This document shows, piece by piece, positions 48,016 to 57,244 of a DNA stretch of 64,000 bases. Positions within the stretch are counted from its first letter, which is position 1. Every line of letters begins with the position of its first letter. The DNA is from Sphingomonas sp. Leaf67 (lineage in GTDB: Bacteria > Pseudomonadota > Alphaproteobacteria > Sphingomonadales > Sphingomonadaceae): assembly GCF_001421965.1 (NCBI RefSeq), contig NZ_LMLP01000021.1:124001-188000 (forward strand), written 5' to 3'. The notes beneath the pieces are model-generated. The model did not search any database. It saw nothing but the letters and a program-made list of their open reading frames with translations, and had not been told where the DNA came from. A program made the position numbers and the translations under genes.

Positions 48016-49356
48016 TTACCGAACCGCGCGGTCGATCATCGGATAGCGAGCGATGACCGCCATCTGCGCCACCAGGCATGCGACGACCGGCGCGTAGTAA
48101 AGCCAGCGCAGCCCCGTAGCGACGTCCGCGCCGCCCCGGCCGGGGACATATCCGATAGCTGCCAGTCCGAACGCGACCAGCGCACCGCCGAGCGCCATGC
48201 CGATCTTGGTCGACAGGCTGATTCCCGACGACAACAGCCCTTCGTTGCGGGTACCGGTCCGTTGTTCGTGATACTCGATCGCCTCGGCCGCCATCGCGAA
48301 GATCGCGGTCATGGTGATGCTGAGCAGCACCGATCCGGCAAGGTAGAGCGTCAGGAAGGCGACGGTCGACCCTTCGGCCAGCGGCAGCAGCGCGAACAGC
48401 GGCAGCGCAACCAGCAGCGCGATCAGGTTGCCGCGCCGCATTCCCATCCGCTTCAGATAGGGCGGGGCGAGGATCGAGCCGATCAGCAACGTGCCCGACA
48501 CCGCCGGGAGCAGGATCGAGATCATCCACGGCTTGCCCAGCACGTTGATCGCGAAGAACGGCGTGATCGCCAGCACCGCGCCGAAGCGGACGAAGTTGAG
48601 CAGCGCGAACAGGAAGACGGTGTTCCACGCCCGGTTGCCGATCATTGCCCGCACCTGCGGCCAGATCGCCTGGGCGAGCGGTTGCGCGACGGCATGGACC
48701 TGTTCGGGACAACGCAACAGATTGAGCGTGGTCAGGGTGGTCAGCAGCCCGAACAACCCGGCGACGAGCAGAAAGCCCGTTGCCTGGTCGCCGCCGCCCA
48801 ATGCGCCGACCAGCGGCATCGTCGCGGAGGTGGCGACGATAACCGAGATCGCGGTGCCGGCGGCGCGCAGGCTGCCGAGCGCAAGGCGCTCTCCATTGCG
48901 GTTGGTCATCATCGGCAGCAGCGCACCGTACGGGATGTTGACCACCGAAAAGAGGATGCCGAGCGCGCCGAACGTGACGACCGCCCATGTCAGGCGTCCC
49001 GTCTCTCCGACCGGCGGCATCCAGAACGTCGCGGCACAGAGCAGCCCGAACGGCACGGCACCCCATTTGAACCACGGACGCGCACGCCCGCTGCGTCCGT
49101 GCGTCCGATCGACCGCAAGGCCGATGATCGGGTCGATCGCCGCGTCGGCCAACCGCGAGACCAGCAGCAAGGTGCCGACCGCTGCCGCGGGGAGCAGTGC
49201 GACGTCGGTGTAGAAGAACAGCAGGAACGCCCCCACCATGTTCCACGACAGACCGAAGCCGAAGTCGCCAAGGCCATAGGCGACCTTGGCCGACGCCGGG
49301 AGCGGCGGCGAAGCGTCGGGAGACGCGTCGGGAGACGCGTCCAGCATGTCGTCCAT
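48016..49356 (-). CDS. GPH-family glycoside/cation symporter
   Basis: The protein has about 446 residues and 12 membrane segments. It has the glycoside-pentoside-hexuronide signature GLGDFGFGLSWNMVGAFLLFFYTDV near the N-terminus and SRLADAAIDPIIGLAVDRTHGRSGRARPWF. GPH porters import glycosides with Na+ or H+. ATG 49356 (MDDMLDASPDASPD) is preferred and the aspartate/proline-rich tandem DASP motif is odd but short. It lies downstream of the GMC gene, probably in the same unit, with a 159-bp spacer (49357-49515) that holds no recognised site. Confidence 0.87.
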   Translation of the reverse strand: MDDMLDASPDASPDASPPLPASAKVAYGLGDFGFGLSWNMVGAFLLFFYTDVALLPAAAVGTLLLVSRLADAAIDPIIGLAVDRTHGRSGRARPWFKWGAVPFGLLCAATFWMPPVGETGRLTWAVVTFGALGILFSVVNIPYGALLPMMTNRNGERLALGSLRAAGTAISVIVATSATMPLVGALGGGDQATGFLLVAGLFGLLTTLTTLNLLRCPEQVHAVAQPLAQAIWPQVRAMIGNRAWNTVFLFALLNFVRFGAVLAITPFFAINVLGKPWMISILLPAVSGTLLIGSILAPPYLKRMGMRRGNLIALLVALPLFALLPLAEGSTVAFLTLYLAGSVLLSITMTAIFAMAAEAIEYHEQRTGTRNEGLLSSGISLSTKIGMALGGALVAFGLAAIGYVPGRGGADVATGLRWLYYAPVVACLVAQMAVIARYPMIDRAVR

Positions 49357-49515
49357 GACCTTCAGACCCCCGGCGCGGCGCGGTGACGGCCGGGGACGGG
49401 CGGGGCCGTGAAGGCGGATCGCCCCGCGATACAGGCGGCAAGATACATGGGTGTTCACTCCGGGCGGCACCGACCCTGCGGCACCTGGCGGGATGTGCCC
49501 GCTAGCAAACGGGAA

Positions 49516-51210
49516 TCAGATCGCGCCTTCCTTCAGCATCGACACGGCGGTCGCGCAGGCGCGCGCGGTCAGCGCCATGTAGGTCAGCGACGGGTTCTGG
49601 CAGGCCGACGACGACATCTGCGCACCATCGGTGACGAACAGGTTGGGCACGTCGTGCGCCTGGCTCCATTTGTTCAGCACGCTGGTCCGGGGGTCGTGTC
49701 CCATCCGCGCGCCGCCCATTTCGTGGATCGCCGACCCGCCGGGGCTGGGCTGGTCGAGTCCCATGATGACGTGACCGCCAGCGGCGGTCAGCATCGCGGC
49801 AGCCTCCGCCTTCGCTTCGGCCAGCGCGGCGCGTTCCTGCGCGCCATGTTCGAACGCGATTCGCATCGCGGGCAGGCCGTTGGCATCCTTGACCGTCGGA
49901 TCGAGGGTGATGCGGTTGCTCGCGCGCGGCATCGAGTCCGCAAAGGCGACCAGCACCATCCGCCACGGCCCCGGTTCGCGCAGACCGTCCTTGTACTCGG
50001 TGCCGATGCCGGCGTCGCGCTTGCCCCGCGTCCATGCTGCCCGGAACGCTCCGCCCTGATAGGAGAAGCCGCGCGAGTGCCCCTTGCCGTCGAGCGTATC
50101 GAGGTTGCGGAAGCGGGGAATGACGACGCCGGTCGGCCGATTGCCGAAATAGGTGTGGTCTTCGAATCCCGGCATGATCGCGATGCCGGCGACGGTCTGC
50201 GCATGGTCCATGATATGCGTGCCGAGCACGCCGCTCGAATTGGCAAGGCCGTTGGGATTTGTCGCGTCGGCGGAGCGAAGCAGGACGCCGACGCTGTTGA
50301 ACGATCCCGCGTTCAGGAACACGATACGGGCCGTCACCCGTTTGCGATCACCGTTCCCGGTGTCGATGAAGCGGACGCCGGTCGCGCTGCCGGTAACCGG
50401 ATCGTATTCGACGGCCTCGACCACCGCACCGGTGATCAGCGTCAGATTGCCGGTCTTTTGCGCGGCCGGCAACGTCGAACTCTGCGTCGAGAAATAGGCG
50501 CCATAGGAACAGCCGCGCGCGCAGATCGAGCGATACTGGCACGCCGCGCGCCCCTGATCGGGCTTGGCGACGGTCAGGTTGGCGTTGCGCCCGATGGTCA
50601 GCCGCCGTCCGGTCCAGCGTTCGCCGATCACCGTGCGAACATGTTCCTCGACAGGGTTGAGCGCCATCGGCGGCAGGAACCGCCCGTCGGGCAATTGCGG
50701 CAACCCTTCGGCCATGCCCGCCACGCCGACGAACTCCTCGACCTTGTCATACCAGGGCGCGATCTCGGCGTAGCGGATCGGCCAGTCGGTGCCATGGCCG
50801 TCGCGACGATTGGCGTCGAAGTCGTAATCCGACCAGCGATAGCATTGCCGACCCCATGACAGCGACCGGCCGCCCAGATTATAGCTGCGCCACCAGTTGA
50901 ATTCGGTCGCGCCTTCGGTCGTGTACGGATTCTCGCGATCGTTGACGAAGCGGTCCTGCGTGAATTCGGTGAAGTGGCGGTTCTTGCGCTGCACCGCATA
51001 ATCGGTTTCGTACAGCGCGGCATCGCCGAGGCCGCGAAATTCCAGATCCCACGGTGCCTTCGTCTCGTTGGTATAGCCCGCGCCATGCTCCACCATCGGC
51101 CCGCGTTCGAGCATCAGGACCTTCAGCCCCGCCTCGGTAAGTTCCTTGGCCGCCCAGCCACCGGTGATTCCCGATCCGACGACGATCGCGTCGAACATTG
51201 CGTCTGCCAT
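49516..51210 (-). CDS. GMC-family FAD glycoside 3-dehydrogenase, catalytic subunit
   Basis: The 564-residue flavoprotein has the FAD-binding GSGITGG (residues 12-18), NLGGRSLSWG and, near the C-terminus, HEMGGARMGHDPRTS (about residue 496) and SACQNPSLTYMALTA (about residue 540), which form the GMC active site. Cys224, Cys230 and Cys234 in one segment may hold an iron-sulfur cluster as in FAD glucose dehydrogenases. It has no signal of its own and overlaps the twin-arginine subunit gene by one base (TGATG), so it is probably exported with that partner. The likely reaction is oxidation of the sugar 3-OH. A cytochrome c subunit is not nearby. Confidence 0.85.
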   Translation of the reverse strand: MADAMFDAIVVGSGITGGWAAKELTEAGLKVLMLERGPMVEHGAGYTNETKAPWDLEFRGLGDAALYETDYAVQRKNRHFTEFTQDRFVNDRENPYTTEGATEFNWWRSYNLGGRSLSWGRQCYRWSDYDFDANRRDGHGTDWPIRYAEIAPWYDKVEEFVGVAGMAEGLPQLPDGRFLPPMALNPVEEHVRTVIGERWTGRRLTIGRNANLTVAKPDQGRAACQYRSICARGCSYGAYFSTQSSTLPAAQKTGNLTLITGAVVEAVEYDPVTGSATGVRFIDTGNGDRKRVTARIVFLNAGSFNSVGVLLRSADATNPNGLANSSGVLGTHIMDHAQTVAGIAIMPGFEDHTYFGNRPTGVVIPRFRNLDTLDGKGHSRGFSYQGGAFRAAWTRGKRDAGIGTEYKDGLREPGPWRMVLVAFADSMPRASNRITLDPTVKDANGLPAMRIAFEHGAQERAALAEAKAEAAAMLTAAGGHVIMGLDQPSPGGSAIHEMGGARMGHDPRTSVLNKWSQAHDVPNLFVTDGAQMSSSACQNPSLTYMALTARACATAVSMLKEGAI

Positions 51211-51839
51211 CAACTGAACTCCACTGCGGTCCAGTCGCTCGACCATGCGCGGCTGCCGGGGACAAAGGGTAGGTCCGGTTCCCATTTCCCGGGAACCAGT
51301 TCATATTGCAGCTCGCGCGATCCGCCGATTTCGGACGTGTAATAGGCGGTGAGTATCAGCGCCTTGAGCTTCTTCCACGGCGACTCGGGCGCATCGCGAG
51401 CGGTTTCGGCGAACGCTTCGGCATCGACCGCGGCGAGTGCCGCTTGCCGGCGAGCGGGAGCGGCCCGCAGGAAGTCGCCCTGCGCGCGGCTGTCGAGTTG
51501 CCATTCGAGCCAGTCGAGATAATCGAGCGTGCCGTCGCGGCGCAGATGGCGGGCGACGGTGACCGGCAGCGCCGCACCGGCGGCCGGCGCGCGGGTACCG
51601 TCGAGGCCGTGGGCGAGCGCCAGAACGACGAAGTCATGCGCGCCGATATCGCCCGCACCGGGCGTCGCGGTCCGCGGGATCACCCCTTGCGCTGCCACGC
51701 GCAACACCATGCGTTGCCGGTCGGTGACGTCGTTGGTGGTGTCGGTCATCCGTACGGCCGCGACGGGTATTCCCACCACCAGCGCGAACAGCGCAGCACC
51801 GCCCAACGTGTCGCGCCGGGTCCAGCCTGTTTCGGCCAT
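51210..51839 (-). CDS. Gluconate 2-dehydrogenase subunit 3-family, twin-arginine partner subunit
   Basis: The 209-residue protein has a twin-arginine leader (TRRDTLGGAALFALVVGI) at residues 7-24. A helical domain follows with WLEWQLDSRAQGDFL and ILTAYYTSEIGGSRELQYEL, typical of the small subunit that escorts GMC dehydrogenases into the periplasm. AGGAG lies 5 bases before ATG 51839. It is the first gene of the unit with GMC and the GPH porter, 45 bp downstream of operator site B. Confidence 0.87.
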   Translation of the reverse strand: MAETGWTRRDTLGGAALFALVVGIPVAAVRMTDTTNDVTDRQRMVLRVAAQGVIPRTATPGAGDIGAHDFVVLALAHGLDGTRAPAAGAALPVTVARHLRRDGTLDYLDWLEWQLDSRAQGDFLRAAPARRQAALAAVDAEAFAETARDAPESPWKKLKALILTAYYTSEIGGSRELQYELVPGKWEPDLPFVPGSRAWSSDWTAVEFS

Positions 51840-51883
51840 GACGCTCCTCATCCTCGTTCGAGCGCCGCTTGTATGCAACGCTT

Positions 51884-51903
51884 ATCAGAATTATTATTCT
51901 GAT
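51884..51903 (-). promoter_or_regulatory. Regulon operator site B (glycoside dehydrogenase promoter)
   Basis: ATCAGAAT-TATT-ATTCTGAT is a perfect 8-bp inverted repeat with a 4-base spacer. On the minus strand TTGACA (51930-51925), 17 bp, and TCAAAT (51907-51902) form a promoter whose -10 abuts the operator, so bound repressor would block it. The -35 lies within the end of the tetR gene. Confidence 0.82.
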
Positions 51904-51926
51904 TTGAACGTGGATGGGGGGAGTTG

Positions 51927-52595
51927 TCAAGCGGGCTGGCGGTTTCCCTTCGGCTCGGTCGCCAAATATGCGGCGAGCATGTCGCCCAGATCATTCTTCA
52001 AATGATTCCAGTCGCCTTCGCCCGCGGCGTCGAGCGACGAACCGAACCCCAGATAGCGGGCGATCGCGGCATAGACGATGCGGAACCCGGCATCGGCGGC
52101 GTGGCGCGGATGGGGGTGCCGGATTTCCTTCTCACAGGTCAGCAACGCATCGATCACCGCTTCGCTGGTGCGCGAATAGCTGCGCTTGCCGATCGAGGCG
52201 ATGACGGGATCGCCGCTCGCGCGCAGCATCAACGGGCGCATCACCTCGGCATAGCGGCGCAGCACGTCGGCGATCGACTGGACCAGATCATGGACCATTT
52301 CGACCAGGTCGGACCCACGCGCCTGTACCGCCGCGATCGCGGCCAGCATGTCGGTATCGACGCGCTCCAGCACGCGCAGCTGCACGACATGGACAAGGTC
52401 GTCCTTGCTGTCAAAGCGACAATAGATCGATCCGATCGACACCTTGCCGTGCCTGGCCACTTCGTTGAGCGTGAATTCGTCCGATCCGCGCTCCGTCATC
52501 AACTGTTCGGCAGTGACCAACATGCGTTCGAAGCTGGCCTTGCTGCGGCCCTGCTGCGGCACACGCGCCTTCGCCATGATCGTTTCGATATCCAT
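51927..52595 (-). CDS. TetR-family repressor of the glycoside regulon
   Basis: The protein has about 222 residues. The N-terminal helix-turn-helix has FTLNEVARHGKVSIGSIYCRF (residues about 42-62, split here by motif), followed by a ligand-binding helical domain of usual length. ATG 52595 is chosen; GTG 52601 is also possible. It lies between operator sites B and C, and site C is in its own upstream region. The four matching operators make it the likely master repressor. The inducer is probably the glycoside, its 3-keto form or the aglycone. Confidence 0.87.
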   Translation of the reverse strand: MDIETIMAKARVPQQGRSKASFERMLVTAEQLMTERGSDEFTLNEVARHGKVSIGSIYCRFDSKDDLVHVVQLRVLERVDTDMLAAIAAVQARGSDLVEMVHDLVQSIADVLRRYAEVMRPLMLRASGDPVIASIGKRSYSRTSEAVIDALLTCEKEIRHPHPRHAADAGFRIVYAAIARYLGFGSSLDAAGEGDWNHLKNDLGDMLAAYLATEPKGNRQPA

Positions 52596-52630
52596 CGGCA
52601 CCCCATTGACAGCCCCCGGATCGGCGGCAT

Positions 52631-52650
52631 ATCAGAATAACAGTTCTAAT
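52631..52650. promoter_or_regulatory. Regulon operator site C (tetR / monooxygenase promoters)
   Basis: ATCAGAAT-AACA-GTTCTAAT shares 16 of 20 bases with site A and sits in the divergent spacer. For the rightward gene, TTGACA (52606-52611), 17 bp, ATATCA (52629-52634) is a strong promoter, and the operator overlaps its -10. This gives autoregulation of tetR and control of the monooxygenase unit. Confidence 0.82.
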
Positions 52651-52723
52651 TTCAGTTTAGGCCACTCGGCAACGGGCGGCAACCGCGCACCGGGATAACC
52701 GGGCGTGAAAAGGGAGAGGTCGA

Positions 52724-53827
52724 ATGCGTTTCTCGGTGTTCCTCAATGCACGTTCGATGGCGCCGGAGCAGGACCGCGCGCTGATCCATGCCCTGACCAG
52801 CCATGCCGAACATGCCGCTGCGCTCGGCTTCGATGCGCTCTTCCTGCCCGACCATCATTTTAACGGTTATATGCCGATCGCCAGCGACAGCTATATGTTC
52901 GCGTCCTATCTGGCGGCGAAGTTCCCGCACATGCATTTCGGTTTTTCGGTCACCTCGGTCCCGCTGCATCATCCGGTGCGCTTCGTCGAACGGATCAACA
53001 TCCTCGACCAGTTGACCGACGGCAAGCTGCTGGTCGGCGTCGGTTCGGGCACCACGCCCGAGGAGATGATCGGCTTCGGCGTCGATTACCGCGATGCCGG
53101 TGCGATCGCCGAAAAGAATCTCGCGCTTGCCGAACAGCTCTGGGCGAAGACGATGGACGACCCGGCGGTCGAGATCGACAACGGTCCGCACCAGGGCCGC
53201 GTCCTGCAGCGCATTGCGCCCGCCGCCTATAGCGAGGGTCATGCGCGGCTGATGCCGGTGGCGATGAAGGAATCGAGCGCACGCCGTGCCGCCGAGAATG
53301 CGTGGCCGGCGTTCATCCCCGCCTTCACCCCGCCGCAGATCGGCGGGACGGAGCCGATGAAGCATGTCGCCAAGTTCTTCGGCATCTATCGCACGATGCT
53401 CGAGGAAGCGGGCCACAGCGCCGAGAAGATCGCCCGCGCGCTCGACTGGACGACGCATACCTACCAGCTGGTCCATGTCGCCGACAGCGACGAACAGGCC
53501 CGCGACGAGATGATGGCGATCCTGCGCGCCTATCAGGATGCGATCGAACGCGAGGCGGAATTCAACGCTCGCGCCGAATCCAACGACGCGAACAGGAAGA
53601 CCGACCGGACGCCGAACGCACTGACCGAGGACTGGATCGGCACCTGGTGCCTGTACGGCTCGCCCGAAACGGTGATCGAGCATCTGAAGCCGTACGAAGA
53701 ACTCGGCATCGGCAACATCCTGTGCGGCACCACCACCGGGCCGCTGACCGACGAACGGCTGCGGCTGGGCGACCAGACGCTGCGCCTGCTGTCGGAAAAG
53801 GTCATGCCCGCATTCAAGAAGGCTTGA
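52724..53827 (+). CDS. LLM-class (luciferase-like) flavin-dependent monooxygenase
   Basis: The 367-residue cytoplasmic TIM-barrel protein MRFSVFLNARSMAPEQDR... has AALGFDALFLPDHHFNGYMP and the bacterial-luciferase FRIND-like VPLHHPVRFVERINILDQLT. LLM enzymes oxygenate organic substrates with reduced FMN supplied by a separate reductase, here the next gene (5 bp away). Its substrate could be the aglycone or sugar. AGGGAGAGG precedes the start. Confidence 0.87.
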   Translation: MRFSVFLNARSMAPEQDRALIHALTSHAEHAAALGFDALFLPDHHFNGYMPIASDSYMFASYLAAKFPHMHFGFSVTSVPLHHPVRFVERINILDQLTDGKLLVGVGSGTTPEEMIGFGVDYRDAGAIAEKNLALAEQLWAKTMDDPAVEIDNGPHQGRVLQRIAPAAYSEGHARLMPVAMKESSARRAAENAWPAFIPAFTPPQIGGTEPMKHVAKFFGIYRTMLEEAGHSAEKIARALDWTTHTYQLVHVADSDEQARDEMMAILRAYQDAIEREAEFNARAESNDANRKTDRTPNALTEDWIGTWCLYGSPETVIEHLKPYEELGIGNILCGTTTGPLTDERLRLGDQTLRLLSEKVMPAFKKA

Positions 53828-53832
53828 AAGCG

Positions 53833-54399
53833 ATGGCACGTCATATCGTAGGGATTGGCGGTACCTTCCGCCCGCGGTCGTCGAGCGAGATGCTCGTGCG
53901 CGCCGTGCTTGCCGAATGCGAGGGACTGGGCGCGCGGACGACGATGTTCGACGGGCCTGCGCTCGCCGCGTTGCCGCACTTCAATCCCGAACGCCCCGAC
54001 CGCACGGTCGAGCAGGCGGCGTTCGTCGCCGCGCTGCGTGACGCCGACGGGCTGGTGATCGGGACGCCGGGGTATCACGGCGGCGTGTCGGGGGTCGTGA
54101 AGAACGCGATCGACCTGCTCGAGGATCTGCGCGGCGATGAGCGTGTGTATTTCGACGGGATGCCGGTCGGGCTGATCGTCTCGGCGGCGGGATGGCAGGC
54201 GGGTGGCGTCACGCTGGCGGCATTACGGGGCATCGTCCATGCGATGCGCGGCTGGCCGACGCCGGCGGGAATCGCGATCAATTCGATCGCGCAAAAGCCG
54301 TTCGGAAGCGAAGGCGAACTCGCCGACGCCGGGGTCGCAGGACAGATCGCGACGATGGCGCGCCAGATCATGGCCTTTCGTCTGGAGCCGGTCGCGTGA
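53833..54399 (+). CDS. NAD(P)H-dependent FMN reductase
   Basis: The 188-residue flavodoxin-like protein MARHIVGIGGTFRPRSSSEM has the phosphate-binding loop GGTFRPRSSSE and the flavin segment GTPGYHGGVSGVVKNAIDLL. It should supply FMNH2 to the LLM monooxygenase. It overlaps the GH3 gene by 4 bp (GTGA). Confidence 0.87.
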   Translation: MARHIVGIGGTFRPRSSSEMLVRAVLAECEGLGARTTMFDGPALAALPHFNPERPDRTVEQAAFVAALRDADGLVIGTPGYHGGVSGVVKNAIDLLEDLRGDERVYFDGMPVGLIVSAAGWQAGGVTLAALRGIVHAMRGWPTPAGIAINSIAQKPFGSEGELADAGVAGQIATMARQIMAFRLEPVA

Positions 54400-56738
54400 C
54401 CGCGCTGACCATCGCCGAGCAGGCGAGCCTTACCGCCGGTGCCTCGATGTGGCGCACGGCCGCGATCCCGCATGCGGACATTGCGTCGCTGCATCTGAGC
54501 GACGGGCCGATGGGTATCGCCAGCGGGCGGGTCGACGAACGCGACGTCGCCCGACTGTCGCCCTGTGCCACCGCGCTTGGTGCCAGCTTCGACCTGTCGC
54601 TGATCGAACGGGTCGGCGCGCTGGTCGGGGGCGAAGCGGTGCGCTGCGGCGTCGACATGGTGCTGGCGCCCAACGTCAATCTGGCGCGCAGCCCGCTGGC
54701 CGGACGGGCGTTCGAATATTATTCGGAAGACCCGCTGCTGACCGGCCTTGCCGGCGCTGCGTGGACGCGTGGTCTGCAATCGACCGGCACCGGCGCGTGT
54801 GTGAAGCACCTGGTGTGCAACGACAGCGAAACCGATCGCGACCGGATGAACGCGGTCGTGGGCGAACGCGCCCTGCGTGAAATCTATCTCCTGCCCTTCG
54901 AACTGTGCGCGGCGGCCGGGGCGGGGGCGATGCTCACCGCCTATAACCGGGTGAACGGGACATGGTGCGCCGAACAGGGCCACATCTCCACGATCGTCAA
55001 GCAGGAGTGGGACTTTGCCGGCCCGTTCATCAGCGACTGGTTCGGGACGCATTCGACGGCCGGTAGCCTGAACGGTGGCCTCGACCTCGAAATGCCCGGC
55101 CCCGCGCGCTTCGTGGGGGCGAAGGCGATCGGCGCGGTCGAAGGGGGCGAGGTGCCTGCCAGCCGTCTCGCCGATGCCGCCGACCGCGTCGCGCGCGCCG
55201 GGCGGCGCTGGTCGGGTACGAAGACCCCGCCGACCGAGGATGCCGACGCGCTGCTGGTCGAAGCGGCGGCGGCGGGCATGGTGCTGTTGCGCAACGAAGG
55301 CGACCTGTTGCCGCTCGTCCCCGGACGACACGCCCGTATCGCGGTGATCGGCCCCAACGCGGCGGCCCCCTGTTATCAAGGGGGCACCTTTGCCAAGATC
55401 GCGCTGTCGCCCGATGCGCTGCGCCCGCTCGACGCGATCCGCGCGCGCTACGGCGATACCGCGATCGTCTATGAACCGGGCGTCGATCCGCAGCCGCGGC
55501 TGCCGTCGATGCCGGTGGTTCCGCTCGGTGGTGCAGGGCGCGGCATGACCGTGGACTATTTTGCCGACATCGATCTTGGCGGCGATCCGATCTTCACCGA
55601 GGTGCGCGACACCAATTCGCTCGTCTGGTTCGTCGGTGTCCATGACGAAGGGGTGTTCGATCGTCCCGCTGGCGTGCGGGCGAGCGGTTGGTTCACCGCG
55701 ACGATCAATGGTGCGCATCGTTTCTATGTCGGCGCGACCGGCGCGGTGCGGATGCGCGTCGACGGCCGCATCGTCCACGACCATGCCGAACGTATGGCCG
55801 CCTCCGACGTCATGGGATCGCTCAAGCGGGGCGATGCCGACAGCGTCGAGGTGCAGCTGTCCGCCGGGCAGCGGGTGCTGGTCGAGGTCGAGTTCACCTA
55901 TGACGGCGCACGCGTCCACGGCCTGTGGTACGGGGTCCGTGGCCCCCACAGCGCGGCGGCGATGCTCGCGCGCGCTGTTGATGCCGCCAGGACCGCCGAC
56001 GCGGTACTGCTGATGGTCGGCGAAACGTCTGATTCCAGCGTCGAGAGCAAGGACCGCGCCGATACCGCCCTGGCCGCCGATCAGGTCGCGCTGATTGAGG
56101 CAGTCTGCGCGGTGAACGCCAGCGTCGCGATCGTCGCCAATATCGGTCACGCCTTTGACGCGGGCTGGAGCGACCGGGCGGCGGCGTTGCTGTCGGCATG
56201 GTATCCGGGCGAGGGGTTCGGCCCCGCGCTCGCGGCCGTGCTGGCGGGCGATGTCGAACCGGGCGGACGCCTGCCGGTGACGCTGGCACGGCGCGAGGAA
56301 GATTACCCCGCACTTGCCCTGCAACCGGACGATGTGGGCGACCTGCGCTACGACGATGATGTGCTGGTCGGCTATCGCGGGTTTGCCGCGCGCGATCGTA
56401 CGCCGCTCTACGCTTTCGGCGCCGGGCAGGGTTATACCCGGTTCGAATGGATCGGGGCCGTCGCCGATGGTCGCGACGTGGTGGTCACGCTCCGCAATGT
56501 CGGCACCCGCACCGGCAGCGAGGTGGTCCAGCTTTATCGCCACGACCCGGAATTCGCGCTGGTCGGCTTTGCCAGGGTCGTGATCGCGGCCGGCGAAACG
56601 GCGGTCGTGCGTGTCACGCCCGAAGCCCGGATGTTCCGTATCTGGGCCGGCGATGGCTGGCAGAACCGGACTGCCGCCCGCCTGTCGGCCGGGCCGGCAA
56701 GCGACCGTCTTGTCCTTGCAGTGGAGATCACCCCATGA
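54396..56738 (+). CDS. GH3 beta-glucosidase with PA14 insertion
   Basis: The 780-residue protein starts at GTG 54396, overlapping the reductase stop. The GH3 N-domain has FEYYSEDPLLTG, KHLVCNDSETDRDRM and the nucleophile aspartate in GPFISDWFGTHS (about residue 213). A PA14 domain (about residues 382-515) is inserted in the second domain, and a fibronectin-III-like end follows. No signal peptide is seen, so it is probably cytoplasmic. It should release glucose from O-glucosides of the imported substrate. Confidence 0.9.
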   Translation: MTALTIAEQASLTAGASMWRTAAIPHADIASLHLSDGPMGIASGRVDERDVARLSPCATALGASFDLSLIERVGALVGGEAVRCGVDMVLAPNVNLARSPLAGRAFEYYSEDPLLTGLAGAAWTRGLQSTGTGACVKHLVCNDSETDRDRMNAVVGERALREIYLLPFELCAAAGAGAMLTAYNRVNGTWCAEQGHISTIVKQEWDFAGPFISDWFGTHSTAGSLNGGLDLEMPGPARFVGAKAIGAVEGGEVPASRLADAADRVARAGRRWSGTKTPPTEDADALLVEAAAAGMVLLRNEGDLLPLVPGRHARIAVIGPNAAAPCYQGGTFAKIALSPDALRPLDAIRARYGDTAIVYEPGVDPQPRLPSMPVVPLGGAGRGMTVDYFADIDLGGDPIFTEVRDTNSLVWFVGVHDEGVFDRPAGVRASGWFTATINGAHRFYVGATGAVRMRVDGRIVHDHAERMAASDVMGSLKRGDADSVEVQLSAGQRVLVEVEFTYDGARVHGLWYGVRGPHSAAAMLARAVDAARTADAVLLMVGETSDSSVESKDRADTALAADQVALIEAVCAVNASVAIVANIGHAFDAGWSDRAAALLSAWYPGEGFGPALAAVLAGDVEPGGRLPVTLARREEDYPALALQPDDVGDLRYDDDVLVGYRGFAARDRTPLYAFGAGQGYTRFEWIGAVADGRDVVVTLRNVGTRTGSEVVQLYRHDPEFALVGFARVVIAAGETAVVRVTPEARMFRIWAGDGWQNRTAARLSAGPASDRLVLAVEITP

Positions 56739-57187
56739 ACCGGATCGTCGCTTCCGCCCTGCTCGCCACGACACTGATCGCCGCCGGCGCGCCGGCCCGC
56801 CCGCGTGCGTCGGAAACCGAGCGCAACCGGGCGATCGTCACGGCCTTTGCCAACCAGTTCTACGGTCGCCGCGATGTCGCCGGTGCGTTCGAAAAATTCG
56901 TCGTGTCCGACTATATCCAGCATAATCCCGGCCTGCCCGATGGTCGCGACGCGGCCGTCGCGGCACTGGCACCCAAATTCGCGGCGCCCGGCGCACGGTT
57001 CGACGTGAAGCGGATCATCGTCGACGGCGACCTGGCCGTCATCCACCTGCACGGCCGGGCTGATCCGGCCAGCGCCGGCGGGGCGGTGGCCGACATCTAC
57101 CGGTTGAGGGACGGCAAGATCGTCGAACATTGGGACGTGATCCAACCGATCCCGGCGACCGCGCGCAATCCGCATCCAATGTTTTGA
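56735..57187 (+). CDS. SnoaL/NTF2-like secreted protein
   Basis: The 150-residue protein has a signal peptide (MNRIVASALLATTLIAAGAPARP). A SnoaL-like fold follows: YIQHNPGLPDGRDAAVAAL, VIHLHGRADPA and GGAVADIYRLRDGKIVEHWD. The fold includes hydrolases, isomerases and binding proteins. It overlaps the GH3 gene (ATGA), ending the unit LLM - FMN reductase - GH3 - SnoaL. Its function is unknown. Confidence 0.8.
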   Translation: MNRIVASALLATTLIAAGAPARPRASETERNRAIVTAFANQFYGRRDVAGAFEKFVVSDYIQHNPGLPDGRDAAVAALAPKFAAPGARFDVKRIIVDGDLAVIHLHGRADPASAGGAVADIYRLRDGKIVEHWDVIQPIPATARNPHPMF

Positions 57188-57244
57188 CATGCCGCGAAAT
57201 TAAATGCGCTTCGGGATGACCGGAGGCACTTGACTCAAGTTTTA

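Noticed and set aside
54075..56774. An 899-codon minus-strand open frame opposite the GH3 gene
   Set aside because: No domain, starts and ends at arbitrary places, and the plus strand carries a clear GH3 enzyme with catalytic motifs.
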